Shown in pieces: positions 48,983 through 61,432 of a DNA stretch of 64,000 bases (position 1 is its first letter; every line of letters starts with the position of its first letter). Origin of the DNA: an uncultured Methylibium sp. (GTDB taxonomy: Bacteria; Pseudomonadota; Gammaproteobacteria; Burkholderiales; Burkholderiaceae_C); contig NZ_CADEFR010000006.1 of NCBI RefSeq assembly GCF_902826655.1, forward strand, positions 1-64,000. The letters are read 5' to 3'. The notes under the pieces are model-generated. The model was not told the origin of the DNA. It did no database searches and worked only from the letters and a program-made list of their open reading frames with translations. Position numbers and translations under genes: made by a program.

Positions 48983-51766
48983 TTAGTAGAACGAGTACTT
49001 CGCGCCGACGGTAAAGAAGCGGCCGATCGCACCAGCCTGATGCCACGTCTGGTTGTAGTTGATGCCGTAGGGGATCGCGAGATACGGATCGAACGGCGCC
49101 TTTCTGTCGAAAAGGTTCTGGATCGAGAAGTTGAGGTCCAGATTCTTCGTCGGCGACCAGCGGGCGAACAGGTCGAAGGTCGTGAACGACGGTAGGCGGC
49201 AACCGTTGTAGATGTTGCCGGCTGTGTCGAACACACCGCAGCCTCTCGGCCCCCCGTTGTCCGGATAGTCCACGCCGGTGTTGTTGTTGTGGATCCTGGT
49301 GGGGTCCGGCAGCCCAGTGGCCGGATCTATTCTTTGGGTCGAGACCTCGCCCTTGTTGTCGACCATCTTGATCGGGCCTACGTAGTTGACCGCACCGCTG
49401 ATCGCCCAGGGCCCACGGTCCCAGCTCAGAGTCAGGGCCAGTCGATCCTTCGGTGAACCGCCACCAGCGCTCTGCACCAGCGGGCCGTGCGTTCCAGCGT
49501 ACTCGAAGGTGTTGCCATCCGGGTCGGTGCGCTCGTAGCTCCGGACGTGGGTCCAGTTCAGCTGAGCCGACAGCCGGCCGGCTTCGCCGAGATTCAAGCG
49601 CTGGCGCAGTTCCAGGTCGACGCCTTCTGTCTTCGTCTGGGCCGCGTTTCGGTAGAAGCCGGTGACGGTCCCGATGTCTCCGTTCGCGTCGTAGTAGATG
49701 AACGTGTTCGGCTGCGCTCCGGGAATTCGGCTCAGCGGAGTGCCAGCCGTCGGCAGGTTGCCGATGATCGAGTTCGGATCAGCCTGCACGATCTCGTTCT
49801 CGCGATCGACCTTCCAGAAGTCCAGCGTTGCGCTGGTGCCCGGCATCGGCTCGACGATCAGGCCCAGGGTATAGCTCTTGGCTTCCTCGGGCTTAATGCT
49901 GGGATTGCCCTGCGACAGGATGCCGTAGGTCGTGAAGCCGAAGCTGGAACCGCCGGACTCGGCCGGCCCGGGCGCACGGAAGGCTTCGGCGTAGGTGCCG
50001 CGGATGGCGACCTGGTCGATAGGCTTGACCTTGAACCCGACCTTGGGCGTCGTCGAGCTGCCGAAGTCTGAGTAACGGTCATAGCGCACTGCGCCGTTCA
50101 GTTCCAGCCACTTGGTCACCGGCGCGTTGAGTTCGCCGAATACCGCACTGACGCGGCGCTTGGCGCTGAACGCCGAGTAGCCCAGGCCGACGATCTCGGC
50201 GGTGTCCGTGAACGGCACCGGCGGCGTATCAGCCTCTTCCCAGCGCGTCTCGGCACCGAGCGCCAGTCCGAGCGGACCGCCGGCCAGGCTCATCAACTCG
50301 CGCGATACCTTGACGTCGATCACCTTGATCGAACTGGTCGGCTTGTTCGTCAGGGCCGGCGAAATCGCCGCGATGACGCTGGGGTCTGTCGCGCCCGGGG
50401 TGAAGCGGTAGGTCCCGTTGTCGAGCGCCGCCTGCATCACGCCGTAGCGGATGAAGCCGGTGTTCGTGTTCTTCAACTCGCTCTTGATGTAGGACACGCC
50501 GACGTCATAGTCCCACCCCGCCGCAGCACCCTGAAGGCCGGCGATCAGGCGGTAGACCTTGTTGTCGGTCGTCTGGTCACGGCCGCCTAGTTCGGACGGG
50601 CGATGGAACAGCATCCGATCGACCCCGAACGTGTTGTCCGGATGAGCAGCGGGCAGGACCATCGGGCCGTGAACGAGGAGCGGGTTGAACGGATCCCCAG
50701 GGACGAAGACGCCACCATCGTTGTTCGCGCCCAGCGTGCCGTTGGCCTTCGATTTGGTGTTGAAGAGACCAAGTTCGACATAGCCGGTCATCGACTCCGA
50801 CAGCTGCAGCGTGCCACGCGTGAACAGGTTGAGTCGCTCGATCTGGGGCTGCACCTCTTGCTCGTCCAGCGGGTTGTACCGACACAGGCCGGTTGTCGGG
50901 TCGATGAGGCTGGCCGAGCACGGAAGGATGTTTACCCGCGCCCCAGTGCCATCAGCATTCCGAGTCACACCAAAGGGCGAATTGGACGTCGGTCCGAGCG
51001 TGAAGTAGGGCCGAGGGGCGCCGTTGGTGGTGTCGTAGTAGCCGAGCGACCGAAGATCGCTCTGGCCGATGAACCCACGGTCCTTCGACCAGATGTTCTT
51101 CTGCTTGGAAGCTTCGAGGCTCACGAACACGTTGTACTTGTCGGCATCGAGGTCGCCGAAACCGAACGAACCGAAGGCCCGGGTGGTCTGGCCATCGGCC
51201 TTGCCGGATTGCCCATAGGAGCCGCCGATCGACGCGCCGGTGTAGCTCTTGCGCAGGATCACGTTGACCACGCCGCCGACCGCGTCCGCGCCGTAGATTG
51301 CCGACGCGCCGTCCTTCAGGACTTCGATCCGGTCCACCGCCTCGAGCGGGAGCGAGTTGAGGTCCACGAAGTTGCGTGTTCCGTCGTCCGCGAGACCGTA
51401 GGTCGTCATGCGACGGCCGTTGACCAGCACCAGCGTCGAATTGACGCCCAGACCCCGCAGCGACACAGCAGCGGAACCCGAGGCGAAGCCATTGCTGAAC
51501 GACGACGGGATCGAGCCCGAGCCGTCGGAGGTGACGGTCCGCAGGATCTCCTGGATCGACTGCTTGCCGGTTTTCTCGATGTCCTCGCGGGTGAGCACCT
51601 GGACCGGCGAAGCGGTCTCGGTGTCGGTGCGCTTGATGTTCGAGCCGGTGACGGTCACCCGCTCCAGCTTCTGCGCGTCCTGCGCCTGAGCGATGGGCGC
51701 ACTCGACAGCAGAACGCCGCCGAACGCGACCAGCAAGCTCGTTGTGAGCTTCGTTCTTTTGTGCAT
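48983..51766 (-). CDS. TonB-dependent outer-membrane receptor
   Basis: The 927-residue receptor has a signal peptide (about 1-28, ending PIAQAQ), a TonB-box-like start LERVTVTGSNI, a plug domain (about 45-160: PVQVLTREDIEKTGKQSIQE, LRGLGVNSTLVLVNGRRM, DRIEVLKDGASAIYGADAVG) and a long beta-barrel ending in a terminal Tyr-Ser-Phe-Tyr, typical of outer-membrane insertion. Its cargo is unknown; no Fur box was seen, so iron is not implied by the sequence. It is close to exbBD-tonB but ends with its own terminator, so it is a separate transcript. Confidence 0.92.
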   Translation of the reverse strand: MHKRTKLTTSLLVAFGGVLLSSAPIAQAQDAQKLERVTVTGSNIKRTDTETASPVQVLTREDIEKTGKQSIQEILRTVTSDGSGSIPSSFSNGFASGSAAVSLRGLGVNSTLVLVNGRRMTTYGLADDGTRNFVDLNSLPLEAVDRIEVLKDGASAIYGADAVGGVVNVILRKSYTGASIGGSYGQSGKADGQTTRAFGSFGFGDLDADKYNVFVSLEASKQKNIWSKDRGFIGQSDLRSLGYYDTTNGAPRPYFTLGPTSNSPFGVTRNADGTGARVNILPCSASLIDPTTGLCRYNPLDEQEVQPQIERLNLFTRGTLQLSESMTGYVELGLFNTKSKANGTLGANNDGGVFVPGDPFNPLLVHGPMVLPAAHPDNTFGVDRMLFHRPSELGGRDQTTDNKVYRLIAGLQGAAAGWDYDVGVSYIKSELKNTNTGFIRYGVMQAALDNGTYRFTPGATDPSVIAAISPALTNKPTSSIKVIDVKVSRELMSLAGGPLGLALGAETRWEEADTPPVPFTDTAEIVGLGYSAFSAKRRVSAVFGELNAPVTKWLELNGAVRYDRYSDFGSSTTPKVGFKVKPIDQVAIRGTYAEAFRAPGPAESGGSSFGFTTYGILSQGNPSIKPEEAKSYTLGLIVEPMPGTSATLDFWKVDRENEIVQADPNSIIGNLPTAGTPLSRIPGAQPNTFIYYDANGDIGTVTGFYRNAAQTKTEGVDLELRQRLNLGEAGRLSAQLNWTHVRSYERTDPDGNTFEYAGTHGPLVQSAGGGSPKDRLALTLSWDRGPWAISGAVNYVGPIKMVDNKGEVSTQRIDPATGLPDPTRIHNNNTGVDYPDNGGPRGCGVFDTAGNIYNGCRLPSFTTFDLFARWSPTKNLDLNFSIQNLFDRKAPFDPYLAIPYGINYNQTWHQAGAIGRFFTVGAKYSFY

Positions 51767-52164
51767 TCAAGACTCCTGGGAGGGAAAGGTTGACGATAGA
51801 ACCCACGCGCTGAGCAATCTGCATGCCGATTTGGTGAACCGACGGCACATGACCCCGCAACTGTGTAAACGAATTGTCACGTTCGGGGCAATGAGCCCGG
51901 CCTCGGGGTTTCCTCGATCGTCATGACGGACGCGGCCGAGGGTCCGCGGGACGAGGCCGGAGCAGTTCCGCCGAATCCAGTATTCATGCGGGTTGCAGCC
52001 CGATCGTCGGCCTCGCTCCGGGCGCTTCGTAACGGCCGGCGGCGGGTTTCTAGAGCCTGTCGCCTAGCCGGCCGGCTGCGCACCGTTGGTAGCGCGCTAC
52101 ATAAGCGCTTGCGCATGCCCCGTGATCGGGGGACGGCCTCGTGCGACGCTCCGCCGCACCCGGG
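51767..52164. other. Intergenic region upstream of the receptor gene
   Basis: This 398-base stretch should hold the promoter of the receptor. AGGAG sits six bases before its ATG. A CCCCCGATCACGGGG imperfect stem near 52120-52136 may mark the end of the ldcA transcript. No gene, Fur-type or riboswitch-like element was recognised. Confidence 0.45.
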
Positions 52165-53099
52165 TCAGGCCCAGCCGATCAGCGCGTCGCGCCCCTGCAC
52201 GGCCAGCGTCCCGCGCCGACCCACCGGCAGGCAGACCTTGGTGGGCACGTGCCCGAAAGGCAACCCCGTCAGCACGGGCCGGCGCGTCGCGGCACGCACC
52301 CTGGCGATCGCGCTCTTCAGGGTGTAGCCGCGGTCGAGCGGCGACGGCCGGAAGTCGGTGAACGCACCGAGAACGACCGCCTTCTGCGCGTCCAGCACCC
52401 CGGCCTGATGCAGTTGCAGCAGGCCGCGCTCGATGCGGTACGGATGCTCGTTGACGTCTTCCAGGAACAGGATGCCGCCCTTGACGGCTGGCCAGTGCGG
52501 TGTGCCCAGCAGCGACAGCAGCATGCACAGGTTGCCGCCCCACAGCGGACCGCGGACCTCGAGTCCGTCGAACCCCGTCTCGGTGCGAAAGCCGACGGCC
52601 TCGAGTTCGCCGTGCATCGCTTCGGTGAAGCAGGCCTCGGTCACGTCGTCGACACCCCCCTGCTCCGGCGTGCGACTGAAGTCGTCGTGCGCCAGCGGCC
52701 CGGCCCAGGTGCCACGGCCGGTGTGGGCCAGCACGGCGAGCTGGAAGGCGGTCTGGTCGCTGTGGCCGACCCAGCGCTTGCCGGCATCGATCGACCGCGC
52801 GATCAGGCGGTAGTCGATCGCATCGAGCAGGCGGGTCAGGCCGTAGCCGCCGCGCGAGGCCAGCGCGATGTCGCGTCCGTCGCGGGCCACCCGGTGCAGT
52901 GCGGCCAGCCGGGTCTCGTCGTCGCCGGCGAAACGCTGCTGCCGCGCGCGCGCCGACTCGTCGAGGTGCGCATCGAAACCGAGGTGGCGCAGGTGCCGCA
53001 GCGCCCGGGTCAGTGCCGCGCCCTGGAGCAGGATGCCGGACGGCGAGTGGATGGTGAGGCTGAGCGCGGGGCCGTCGTGGTGGTGGTCGTGGGCGTGCA

Positions 53100-53100
<1 letters not shown>
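52165..53100 (-). CDS. LD-carboxypeptidase (peptidase family S66)
   Basis: The 311-residue S66 peptidase trims the terminal D-alanine from murein tetrapeptides for recycling. The catalytic Ser is likely in VGHSDQTAFQ-type GHSDQ; ALASRGGYGLTRLLDAIDY and GGNLCMLLSLLGTP are family signatures, and GLPFGHVPTKVCLPVG holds the catalytic His. The N-terminal MHAHDHHHDG is His-rich and could bind metal. Its ATG overlaps the tadA stop (TGATG). Confidence 0.9.
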
Positions 53101-53952
<852 letters not shown>

Positions 53953-53964
53953 CGCTGACTCCGT

Positions 53965-55563
<1,599 letters not shown>

Positions 55564-55576
55564 GGGTGGCAGGCGT

Positions 55577-56851
55577 TCAGGAAGTCAGGCCGCCCGAGCC
55601 GGCGGCCGTCGGGGCGTGCAGGGGAGAACGGCGATCCGGCCTGAAGTGCCGCCACGCCAGCAGCAGCGCCACGCCCTGCAGCAGGGCGCAGAAGAAGAAC
55701 GGCGCGCCGAGGCGCCAGTCGCCCTGCGGCAGGTGCGAGACCAGGCCCAGCAGCGGTGCGCCGATGGCCGGTGCGGCGACCGCCATCAGGCTGTTGAGTG
55801 CGCTGACCGAGCCCATCGTGCGGCCCTGGGTGCTGGCGTCGGCCGCGCTCGAAAAGATGCTCTGCAGCGCCGCGGTGACGGTGAAGCCCAGCACGTTGAC
55901 GAACACCACCGCGATCATCACCCAGCCGTTGGCGGCCAGGCCCCAGGCGAGGTAGGCACAGGTCGACGACAGCAGACCCAGCAGCGCCAGCCGCTGCGCG
56001 CTGAAGCGCTTGAGCAGGCGGCCGAGCAGCACGCCCTGCACCAGCGCAGACATCACGCCGACCGCGAACATCGACCAGCCGTTCTCCGCCGGACCCCAGC
56101 CGAACTTGAAGCTGGTGTACAGCACCCAGGTCGTGTACATCGTGAACTGAGCCAGGCCCGTGCAGGCCAGCACCGCCACCAGCATGCCGATGCCCTTCAG
56201 CTCGGTCAGTTCGCGCAGGGCGGTCAGCGGGTTCGCGGCCCGCCAGTCGAAGCTGCGGCGACGATCGGCCGGCAGCGACTCGGGCAGCACGAACCAGCCG
56301 TAGAGCAGGTTCGCCATCGCCAGCGCGCCGGCCGCGAAGAACGGCAGGTGCAGGTCGATCGCCCCCAGCAGCCCGCCGACCACCGGCCCGGCGATGAAGC
56401 CCAGGCCGAACATCGCCCCCAGCAGACCGAAGCGCCGCGCACGCTCCTCGGGCGGCGTGATGTCGGCAACGTAGGCGTTGGCCACCGCCGCGTTGGCCTG
56501 CACGGCCCCGCCGACCAGTCGCACGGCGATCAGCATCCACAGCGCCGTCGCCAGGGCCGTGGCGAAGAAGTTCAGCGCCAGCCCGCAGAAGCCGAGCAGC
56601 AGGACCGGCCGGCGCCCGTAGCGGTCGGACAGCGCCCCGAGGATCGGCGCGCCGAAGAAGTTCGCCAGACCGAAGGCGAACGCCACCACGCCATACCAGT
56701 AGGCCTGCTCGGCCTGGCTGGTCGTGAACGACCCCACCAGGGGCGGCAGCACCGGCACGATGAGCCCGATGGCCATCATGTCGATGAAGACCGTGACCAT
56801 GATGAAGGGCATCGCCGCCTGGCGAGCCGCCGGAGTGTTGCGCGACCTCAA
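55577..56851 (-). CDS. MFS transporter, TetA/DHA1-like
   Basis: The 424-residue protein has twelve predicted spans and MFS motif A-like [17 protein letters not shown] after the second span, plus [20 protein letters not shown] and [20 protein letters not shown]-type loops of the DHA1/TetA group. It is probably an exporter of a small molecule. Neighbours guaB and guaA are nucleotide genes, but no link to substrate is supported. It follows guaB across a hairpin. Confidence 0.88.
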   Translation of the reverse strand: MRSRNTPAARQAAMPFIMVTVFIDMMAIGLIVPVLPPLVGSFTTSQAEQAYWYGVVAFAFGLANFFGAPILGALSDRYGRRPVLLLGFCGLALNFFATALATALWMLIAVRLVGGAVQANAAVANAYVADITPPEERARRFGLLGAMFGLGFIAGPVVGGLLGAIDLHLPFFAAGALAMANLLYGWFVLPESLPADRRRSFDWRAANPLTALRELTELKGIGMLVAVLACTGLAQFTMYTTWVLYTSFKFGWGPAENGWSMFAVGVMSALVQGVLLGRLLKRFSAQRLALLGLLSSTCAYLAWGLAANGWVMIAVVFVNVLGFTVTAALQSIFSSAADASTQGRTMGSVSALNSLMAVAAPAIGAPLLGLVSHLPQGDWRLGAPFFFCALLQGVALLLAWRHFRPDRRSPLHAPTAAGSGGLTS

Positions 56852-56865
56852 GAACGTCCTTCAGA

Positions 56866-56899
56866 AAGGCCGAACCGCCCACGCGGGCGGGCGGTTCGG
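56866..56899 (-). terminator. Terminator-like hairpin after guaB
   Basis: CCGAACCGCCC (56870-56880) pairs with GGGCGGTTCGG (56889-56899) as an 11-bp stem with an 8-base loop. On the minus strand it is followed by CCTTTCT, a weak T-rich tail. It lies between the guaB stop (56916) and the MFS start (56851), so it likely attenuates readthrough into the MFS-guaA operon. Confidence 0.65.
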
Positions 56900-56915
56900 G
56901 ATCGGGGGGGCCGGA

Positions 56916-58385
56916 TCAATCGGCACGGTAGTTCGGCGCTTCCTTGGTGATCTGCACGTCGTGCACGTGACTCTCGCGGATGCCGGCCGAGGTGATCTCG
57001 ACGAACTCGGCCTTGTCGTGCAGGTGGTCGACGGTGGCGCAGCCGCAGTAGCCCATCGAGGCGCGCAGTCCGCCGGCCATCTGGAACAGGATCGCGATCA
57101 CCGAGCCCTTGTACGGCACGCGGCCCTCGATGCCCTCGGGCACGAGCTTGTCGGCGTTGGGATTGGCGCCCGAGTTGTCCTGGAAGTAGCGGTCGGCGCT
57201 GCCCTGCTGCATGGCCCCGATCGAGCCCATGCCGCGGTAGCTCTTGTAGCTGCGGCCCTGGAACAGCACGATCTCGCCCGGCGCCTCTTCGGTGCCGGCG
57301 AACATGCTGCCCATCATCACGGTGTGCGCGCCGGCGGCCAGGGCCTTGGCGATGTCGCCCGAGTAGCGGATGCCGCCATCGGCGATCAGCGGCACGCCCG
57401 AGCCCTTGAGCGCCGTCGCCACGTTGTCGATCGCCATGATCTGCGGCACGCCGACGCCGGCCACGATGCGGGTGGTGCAGATCGAGCCCGGACCGATGCC
57501 GACCTTGACGCCGTCCGCTCCGGCCTCGACCAGCGCCAGCGCCGCCGAGCCGGTGGCGATGTTGCCGCCGATGACGTCGATCTGCGGAAAGTTCTTCTTG
57601 ACCCAGCGGACCCGGTCGATCACCCCCTGGCTGTGGCCGTGCGCGGTGTCGACCACGATCGCATCGACGCCGGCCTTGACCAGCAGCTCGACGCGCTCTT
57701 CGGTGCCCTCGCCCACGCCGACCGCAGCGCCGACGCGCAGCTTGCCCTGCGCGTCACGCGCCGCGCTGGGGAAGTTGGTCTGCTTGGTGATGTCCTTCAC
57801 CGTGAACAGGCCGCGCAGTTCGTTGGCGGCGTTCACCACCACGACGCGCTCCAGCTTGTGCTGGTGCATCAGCGCCTTGGCCTGCTCCAGGGTCGCGCCC
57901 TCGTTGACGAAGACCAGGCGCTCGCGCGGCGTCATGATCTCGCGCACCGGCGCTTCCAGGCGCGTCTCGAAACGCAGGTCGCGGCCGGTGACGATGCCGA
58001 CCACCTTGCCGTCGTCGACGACCGGAAATCCCGAGATGCCGTGCTGACGCGACAAGTCGATCACGTCGCGCACGCGCACGCCGGAGGAGATGGTGATCGG
58101 ATCGCGCAGCAGGCCGGACTCGTAGCGCTTCACGCGCGAGACCTCGGCGGCCTGCTGCTTGGGCGGCAGGTTCTTGTGCACGATGCCGATGCCGCCTTCC
58201 TGGGCCAGCGCGATCGCGAGGCGCGCCTCGGTCACGGTGTCCATCGCGGCGGACACCAGCGGCAGGTTCAAGGTGATGTTGCGCGACAGGCGGGTGGCGA
58301 GGCTGGTGTCGCGCGGCAGGACCTGGGAATAGGCCGGCACCAGCAGCACATCGTCGAAGGTGAGTGCCTTGCCGAGTAGGCGCAT
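56916..58385 (-). CDS. guaB: Inosine-5'-monophosphate dehydrogenase
   Basis: The 489-residue enzyme oxidises IMP to XMP with NAD. The catalytic Cys is in [31 protein letters not shown] and GMGSIGAM are the phosphate and flap regions; two CBS domains (about 95-200, [20 protein letters not shown]) sit in the expected insertion. Start ATG at 58385 with GGAGCTCTTCCC before it (GGAG). The -10 TATAAT lies 25 bases upstream. Confidence 0.98.
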   Translation of the reverse strand: MRLLGKALTFDDVLLVPAYSQVLPRDTSLATRLSRNITLNLPLVSAAMDTVTEARLAIALAQEGGIGIVHKNLPPKQQAAEVSRVKRYESGLLRDPITISSGVRVRDVIDLSRQHGISGFPVVDDGKVVGIVTGRDLRFETRLEAPVREIMTPRERLVFVNEGATLEQAKALMHQHKLERVVVVNAANELRGLFTVKDITKQTNFPSAARDAQGKLRVGAAVGVGEGTEERVELLVKAGVDAIVVDTAHGHSQGVIDRVRWVKKNFPQIDVIGGNIATGSAALALVEAGADGVKVGIGPGSICTTRIVAGVGVPQIMAIDNVATALKGSGVPLIADGGIRYSGDIAKALAAGAHTVMMGSMFAGTEEAPGEIVLFQGRSYKSYRGMGSIGAMQQGSADRYFQDNSGANPNADKLVPEGIEGRVPYKGSVIAILFQMAGGLRASMGYCGCATVDHLHDKAEFVEITSAGIRESHVHDVQITKEAPNYRAD

Positions 58386-58410
58386 GGGAAGAGCTCCTTC
58401 GCAAAAGCAA

Positions 58411-58416
58411 ATTATA
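58411..58416 (-). promoter_or_regulatory. TATAAT -10 element of guaB
   Basis: On the minus strand a perfect TATAAT (ATTATA at 58411-58416) lies 26 bases before the guaB start, giving a short leader. No -35 close to TTGACA is seen 16-18 bases further upstream. Confidence 0.6.
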
Positions 58417-58475
58417 CGGATGGGGTGCTGCCGCGACGGTGGGGCGTGATAAATCCACGCTTCGTCCGCGCCGTC

Positions 58476-58505
58476 GTGTGCACACCCCGCGGGCGTGGTG
58501 TGCAC
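58476..58505. promoter_or_regulatory. Repeated GTGTGCAC motif and inverted repeat between guaB and the DUF4124 gene
   Basis: GTGTGCAC occurs at 58476-58483 and 58498-58505, 22 bases apart (about two helical turns). GTGCACACC and GGTGTGCAC (58478-58486, 58497-58505) also form a 9-bp inverted repeat with 10-base spacer. It could be an operator or a hairpin in a transcript. Function unknown. Confidence 0.4.
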
Positions 58506-58544
58506 GCATGCCGCAATGCAGGGGTGCGCCGCTAAACTGCCTGC

Positions 58545-59045
58545 ATGAGTTCCACAGCGTCCCGCTGGTTCGCCGGCCTGATGGTCGGCCTGATCGCCCT
58601 GGCGTGCCTGCCGGCCCACGCGCAATGGAAGTGGCGCGATGCGGCGGGACGGGTTCAGTACAGCGACCGGCCGCCGCCCGCCGGAACGCCGGCCAAGGAT
58701 GTCCTGCAAAGCCCGATCGTGGCTGCGCCGGTGAAGCTCGTGCCGGCCAGCGCCCCGGGCGCATCGGCCCCGGCCGCCGCGGCCAGCGCCGTCGACCCGG
58801 CGCTCGATGCCAAGCGCAAGCAGGCCGAACAACAGCAGGAAGCGCAGCGCAAGGCCGACGAAGCCAAGCTGGCACAGGCCCGGGCCGAGAACTGCGAACG
58901 GGCCCGCACGTCGATGCGCACGATCGAAAGCGGCCAGCGGCTCTCGCGCGTCAACGACAAGGGCGAACGCGAAGTCCTCGACGACGGCGCGCGAGCCCGC
59001 GAGCTCGAGCAGGGTCGCCGGGTCATCGCCAGCGAGTGCCGCTGA
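58545..59045 (+). CDS. DUF4124 domain-containing exported protein
   Basis: The 166-residue product has a signal peptide (about 1-26, ending PAHAQ) and a short DUF4124 domain ([20 protein letters not shown], about 28-47). The rest is a charged Ala/Gln-rich helix likely to be a coiled coil ([20 protein letters not shown]). TAAACT, four of six matches to a -10, lies six bases before the ATG. Function of the family is unknown; location periplasmic. Confidence 0.85.
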   Translation: MSSTASRWFAGLMVGLIALACLPAHAQWKWRDAAGRVQYSDRPPPAGTPAKDVLQSPIVAAPVKLVPASAPGASAPAAAASAVDPALDAKRKQAEQQQEAQRKADEAKLAQARAENCERARTSMRTIESGQRLSRVNDKGEREVLDDGARARELEQGRRVIASECR

Positions 59046-59052
59046 GCGCGGC

Positions 59053-59373
59053 TCAGCGTTCGGCCGTCCCCGCCCCGCGCTTCGGCGCACGTCCTGACTG
59101 ACGCCGCTGCCGCTGGCGGCGCGCTTCCTTCGGATCGACCTGCAGCGCCCGGTAGACCTCGACGCGATCGCCGTCGCTCAGCATCTCGTCGATCCGTCGC
59201 GGCCGGCCCCACACGCCGACGCGCGGCCGATCGAGGTCGATCTCCGGATGGCGCTGCAGCAGGCCGCTCTGCCTGAGCGCCTCGCCGACGGTGCAGGGTT
59301 CCGCCAGACTCAGCTCGACCCGGTCGACGACGCGCGCCTCGGGGCTGTAGGCGATCTCGACGCGCAAGGCCAT
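59053..59373 (-). CDS. rnfH: RnfH family protein (RatB/UPF0125)
   Basis: The 106-residue ubiquitin-like fold protein has [39 protein letters not shown] and [16 protein letters not shown]. It is homologous to RatB (YfjF), the usual neighbour of ratA. Start ATG at 59373 is chosen; an ATG at 59391 would overlap ratA by 14 bases. A basic C-terminal tail ([15 protein letters not shown]) is longer than usual. Confidence 0.88.
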   Translation of the reverse strand: MALRVEIAYSPEARVVDRVELSLAEPCTVGEALRQSGLLQRHPEIDLDRPRVGVWGRPRRIDEMLSDGDRVEVYRALQVDPKEARRQRQRRQSGRAPKRGAGTAER

Positions 59374-59377
59374 CGGC

Positions 59378-59839
59378 TCAGCGTGGCCCATGCACCTGCT
59401 CGGCCCGTCGGACGAAGGAGTCGACCAGCGTGTTGGCGATGCGGTCGAACACCGGGCTCACGACGGCCTCCAGCGCACCGCTGCTGAAGGCATAGCGCAG
59501 GTCCAGCTCGACGCGCGACGCACGCAGCGCCTCCTCACCGTCGGCCGGCGTGCCGACGGCGACGAAGCGCCACTGGCCCTCGAGCCGCGAGAACGGGCCG
59601 TCGACCAGCGCCACCGTCACCGACTCGCCGTCGACATGCGTGTTGCGCGTCGTGAAGGCATGCCGAACCCCGTGGTAGGCCAGGTGCAGGCGGGCCGTCA
59701 TGCCGGCGGGGCCGGCATCCAGCACCTCGGCCCGGTCGCACCAGGGCAGGAACTCCGGATAGGCCGGGATGTCGGTCACGAGCCCGTACATCTCGCGTGC
59801 CGAGTACCACAGCAGGACCGACTTCTTGACGTGCTTCAT
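59378..59839 (-). CDS. ratA: RatA-family protein (START/coenzyme Q-binding type)
   Basis: The 153-residue SRPBCC/START-like protein has [30 protein letters not shown] and the long C-terminal helix [16 protein letters not shown]. Homologues are called RatA in E. coli, where it can inhibit 70S formation, and are also close to Coq10, which binds ubiquinone; the second role is perhaps more likely. The gene is divergent from smpB with only 30 bases between starts and precedes rnfH by four bases. Confidence 0.9.
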   Translation of the reverse strand: MKHVKKSVLLWYSAREMYGLVTDIPAYPEFLPWCDRAEVLDAGPAGMTARLHLAYHGVRHAFTTRNTHVDGESVTVALVDGPFSRLEGQWRFVAVGTPADGEEALRASRVELDLRYAFSSGALEAVVSPVFDRIANTLVDSFVRRAEQVHGPR

Positions 59840-59857
59840 AGAATCGACGGAATTCTA
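59839..59857. promoter_or_regulatory. Symmetrical divergent -10 elements of smpB and ratA
   Basis: TAGAAT on the plus strand (59839-59844) and on the minus strand (59852-59857) form a 6-bp inverted repeat with a 7-base spacer between the two start codons. Each matches TATAAT in five of six. The ratA leader would be about five bases, the smpB leader about 20. No good -35 elements are seen. Confidence 0.5.
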
Positions 59858-59869
59858 TTGAGACCCCGG

Positions 59870-60334
59870 ATGGCAATCGCAGAGAACAAGAAGGCCCGCT
59901 TCAACTACACGCTCGAGGAGCAGTACGAGGCCGGGATGGTGCTCGAGGGCTGGGAAGTGAAGGCCATCCGCGCCGGCCAGGTGCAGCTGACCGACGGCTA
60001 CGTCGTCATCAAGGGCGGCGAGCTGTTCCTGATCGGCTGCCGCATCAACCCGCTGCGCGAGGCGTCCACGCACGTGCATCCGCAGGCCGATCGCACCAAG
60101 AAGCTGCTGATGAAGGGCGACGAGATCCGGCGCCTGATCGGCAAGGTCGAGCAGAAGGGCTACACCCTCGTGCCGCTCAACCTGCACTACAAGGGCGGCC
60201 GGGTGAAGGCCGACATCGCCCTGGCCAAGGGCAAGGACACGCACGACAAGCGCGAGACCGAAAAGAAGCGCGACTGGGAGCGCGAGAAGGGCCGCCTGAT
60301 GCGGACCAAGGTCTCCTCAGGCCCCAAGAGCTGA
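59870..60334 (+). CDS. smpB: SsrA-binding protein
   Basis: The 154-residue tmRNA-binding protein acts in ribosome rescue. Family motifs are [40 protein letters not shown] and [20 protein letters not shown]; the basic tail ([20 protein letters not shown]) inserts in the ribosome mRNA channel. No ssrA gene is seen in the window. Its 3' end overlaps the convergent acyltransferase gene by 18 bases. Confidence 0.97.
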   Translation: MAIAENKKARFNYTLEEQYEAGMVLEGWEVKAIRAGQVQLTDGYVVIKGGELFLIGCRINPLREASTHVHPQADRTKKLLMKGDEIRRLIGKVEQKGYTLVPLNLHYKGGRVKADIALAKGKDTHDKRETEKKRDWEREKGRLMRTKVSSGPKS

Positions 60335-61432
60335 AGCGGCGCGACCGGGTCGCGCCGCCACCCACGCGAGCGCCGGCGCCTCGATCCAGCGATGGAACAA
60401 GGCCGCCGCCGCGAGGCTGGCCGCCCAGGCCACCAGCAGCCCGAGTCCCTGCACCGGCACCGTGGCCGGCAGGAAGCGCACGAACACCGCGTTGACCACC
60501 AGGCAGACGCCGAAGTGCACGAGGAACAGCGAGTAGCTGATGCGGCTGAGCGCGCTGATGACCGCCCAGGCCCTGCCCTGCAGCACCCGCATGCGCGGGG
60601 CGACGAGCGCGATGGCCAGCGCAACCGCCGCTGCCAGCGCGATCCGCGGCCGGTAGTCGATCACCAGCGCGAGGGTGCTCCCCAGCAGCAAGACCGCCGC
60701 CAGCCGCGGCGACAGCAGCCGGCCGGGCGCGGCGGTCCACCAGGCGGCCAGCGCGCCGGCGCCGTAGGCACCGAAGAAGTACGGCGCCGCCTCGTCCCAG
60801 CCGGCATCCCGGTTGAAGTGCAGCAGCGAGGCCAGCACCAGCGCCGCCGTCGCCACGACGGCCGGTGATCGCGCCGGGCCGAAGCGCGGCTCCGCGCGCG
60901 CGGCGATCCAGAGCAGGCCGAGCAGCATGACGAACAGCTGGAAGTCGATCGCGACGTACCAGACGCCGGCCGACAGCGCGTCGACATCCAGCAGGTCCTG
61001 CAGCAGCAGCAGGTGGGCCAGCAGGTCCCAGCCGTCGGCCGCGGCAGGCACCGAGGGATGGTCGAGCCAGCGCCGCGCCAGCGCCGCACAGGCCAGCACG
61101 AAGACCAGCATCGCCGCGTACGGCAACACCAGCCGCAGGTAGCGGTCGCGCAAGGCTGCCCAGGGCGAGCCCCGCAGCGCCAGCCGGCCATCGGGCGCCA
61201 GCTGGCGCGCGGCCAGGAAGCCGCCGACGACGAGAAAGACCTGGACGGCGAGCCGTCCCTGCCGCGACAGCCACTCGATCAGCTGCGGCGCCGCGGTCGC
61301 CACCACGTCCGACATCGGCCCGTAGAAGGCCAGGTGGTGCAGCACGATGAGCTGGGCGGCGACGGCCTTCAGCAGGTCGATCATCGGCAGCCGCCCGGCC
61401 CCCGATGCCGGGAACGAGCGCACGGCCGTCAC
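60317..61432 (-). CDS. Acyltransferase 3-family membrane protein
   Basis: The 371-residue protein has about ten predicted spans and the family N-terminal core [20 protein letters not shown], with the His pair used in acyl transfer, followed by [17 protein letters not shown]. Members modify sugars or lipids (OafA, Nodx-like). The GTG at 61432 overlaps the lyase stop (GTGA) and includes the family core, so it is preferred to the ATG at 61384. Substrate unknown. Confidence 0.85.
   Translation of the reverse strand: MTAVRSFPASGAGRLPMIDLLKAVAAQLIVLHHLAFYGPMSDVVATAAPQLIEWLSRQGRLAVQVFLVVGGFLAARQLAPDGRLALRGSPWAALRDRYLRLVLPYAAMLVFVLACAALARRWLDHPSVPAAADGWDLLAHLLLLQDLLDVDALSAGVWYVAIDFQLFVMLLGLLWIAARAEPRFGPARSPAVVATAALVLASLLHFNRDAGWDEAAPYFFGAYGAGALAAWWTAAPGRLLSPRLAAVLLLGSTLALVIDYRPRIALAAAVALAIALVAPRMRVLQGRAWAVISALSRISYSLFLVHFGVCLVVNAVFVRFLPATVPVQGLGLLVAWAASLAAAALFHRWIEAPALAWVAARPGRAASALGA

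Noticed and set aside
51767-52164. Fur box or cobalamin riboswitch before the receptor gene
   Set aside because: No GATAAT repeats in Fur arrangement and no B12-box-like sequence were recognised.
59053-59839. ratA-rnfH as a true toxin-antitoxin pair
   Set aside because: The names come from E. coli proposals; sequence agrees better with Coq10/START and ubiquitin-like folds, and the arrangement is a conserved housekeeping neighbourhood of smpB.
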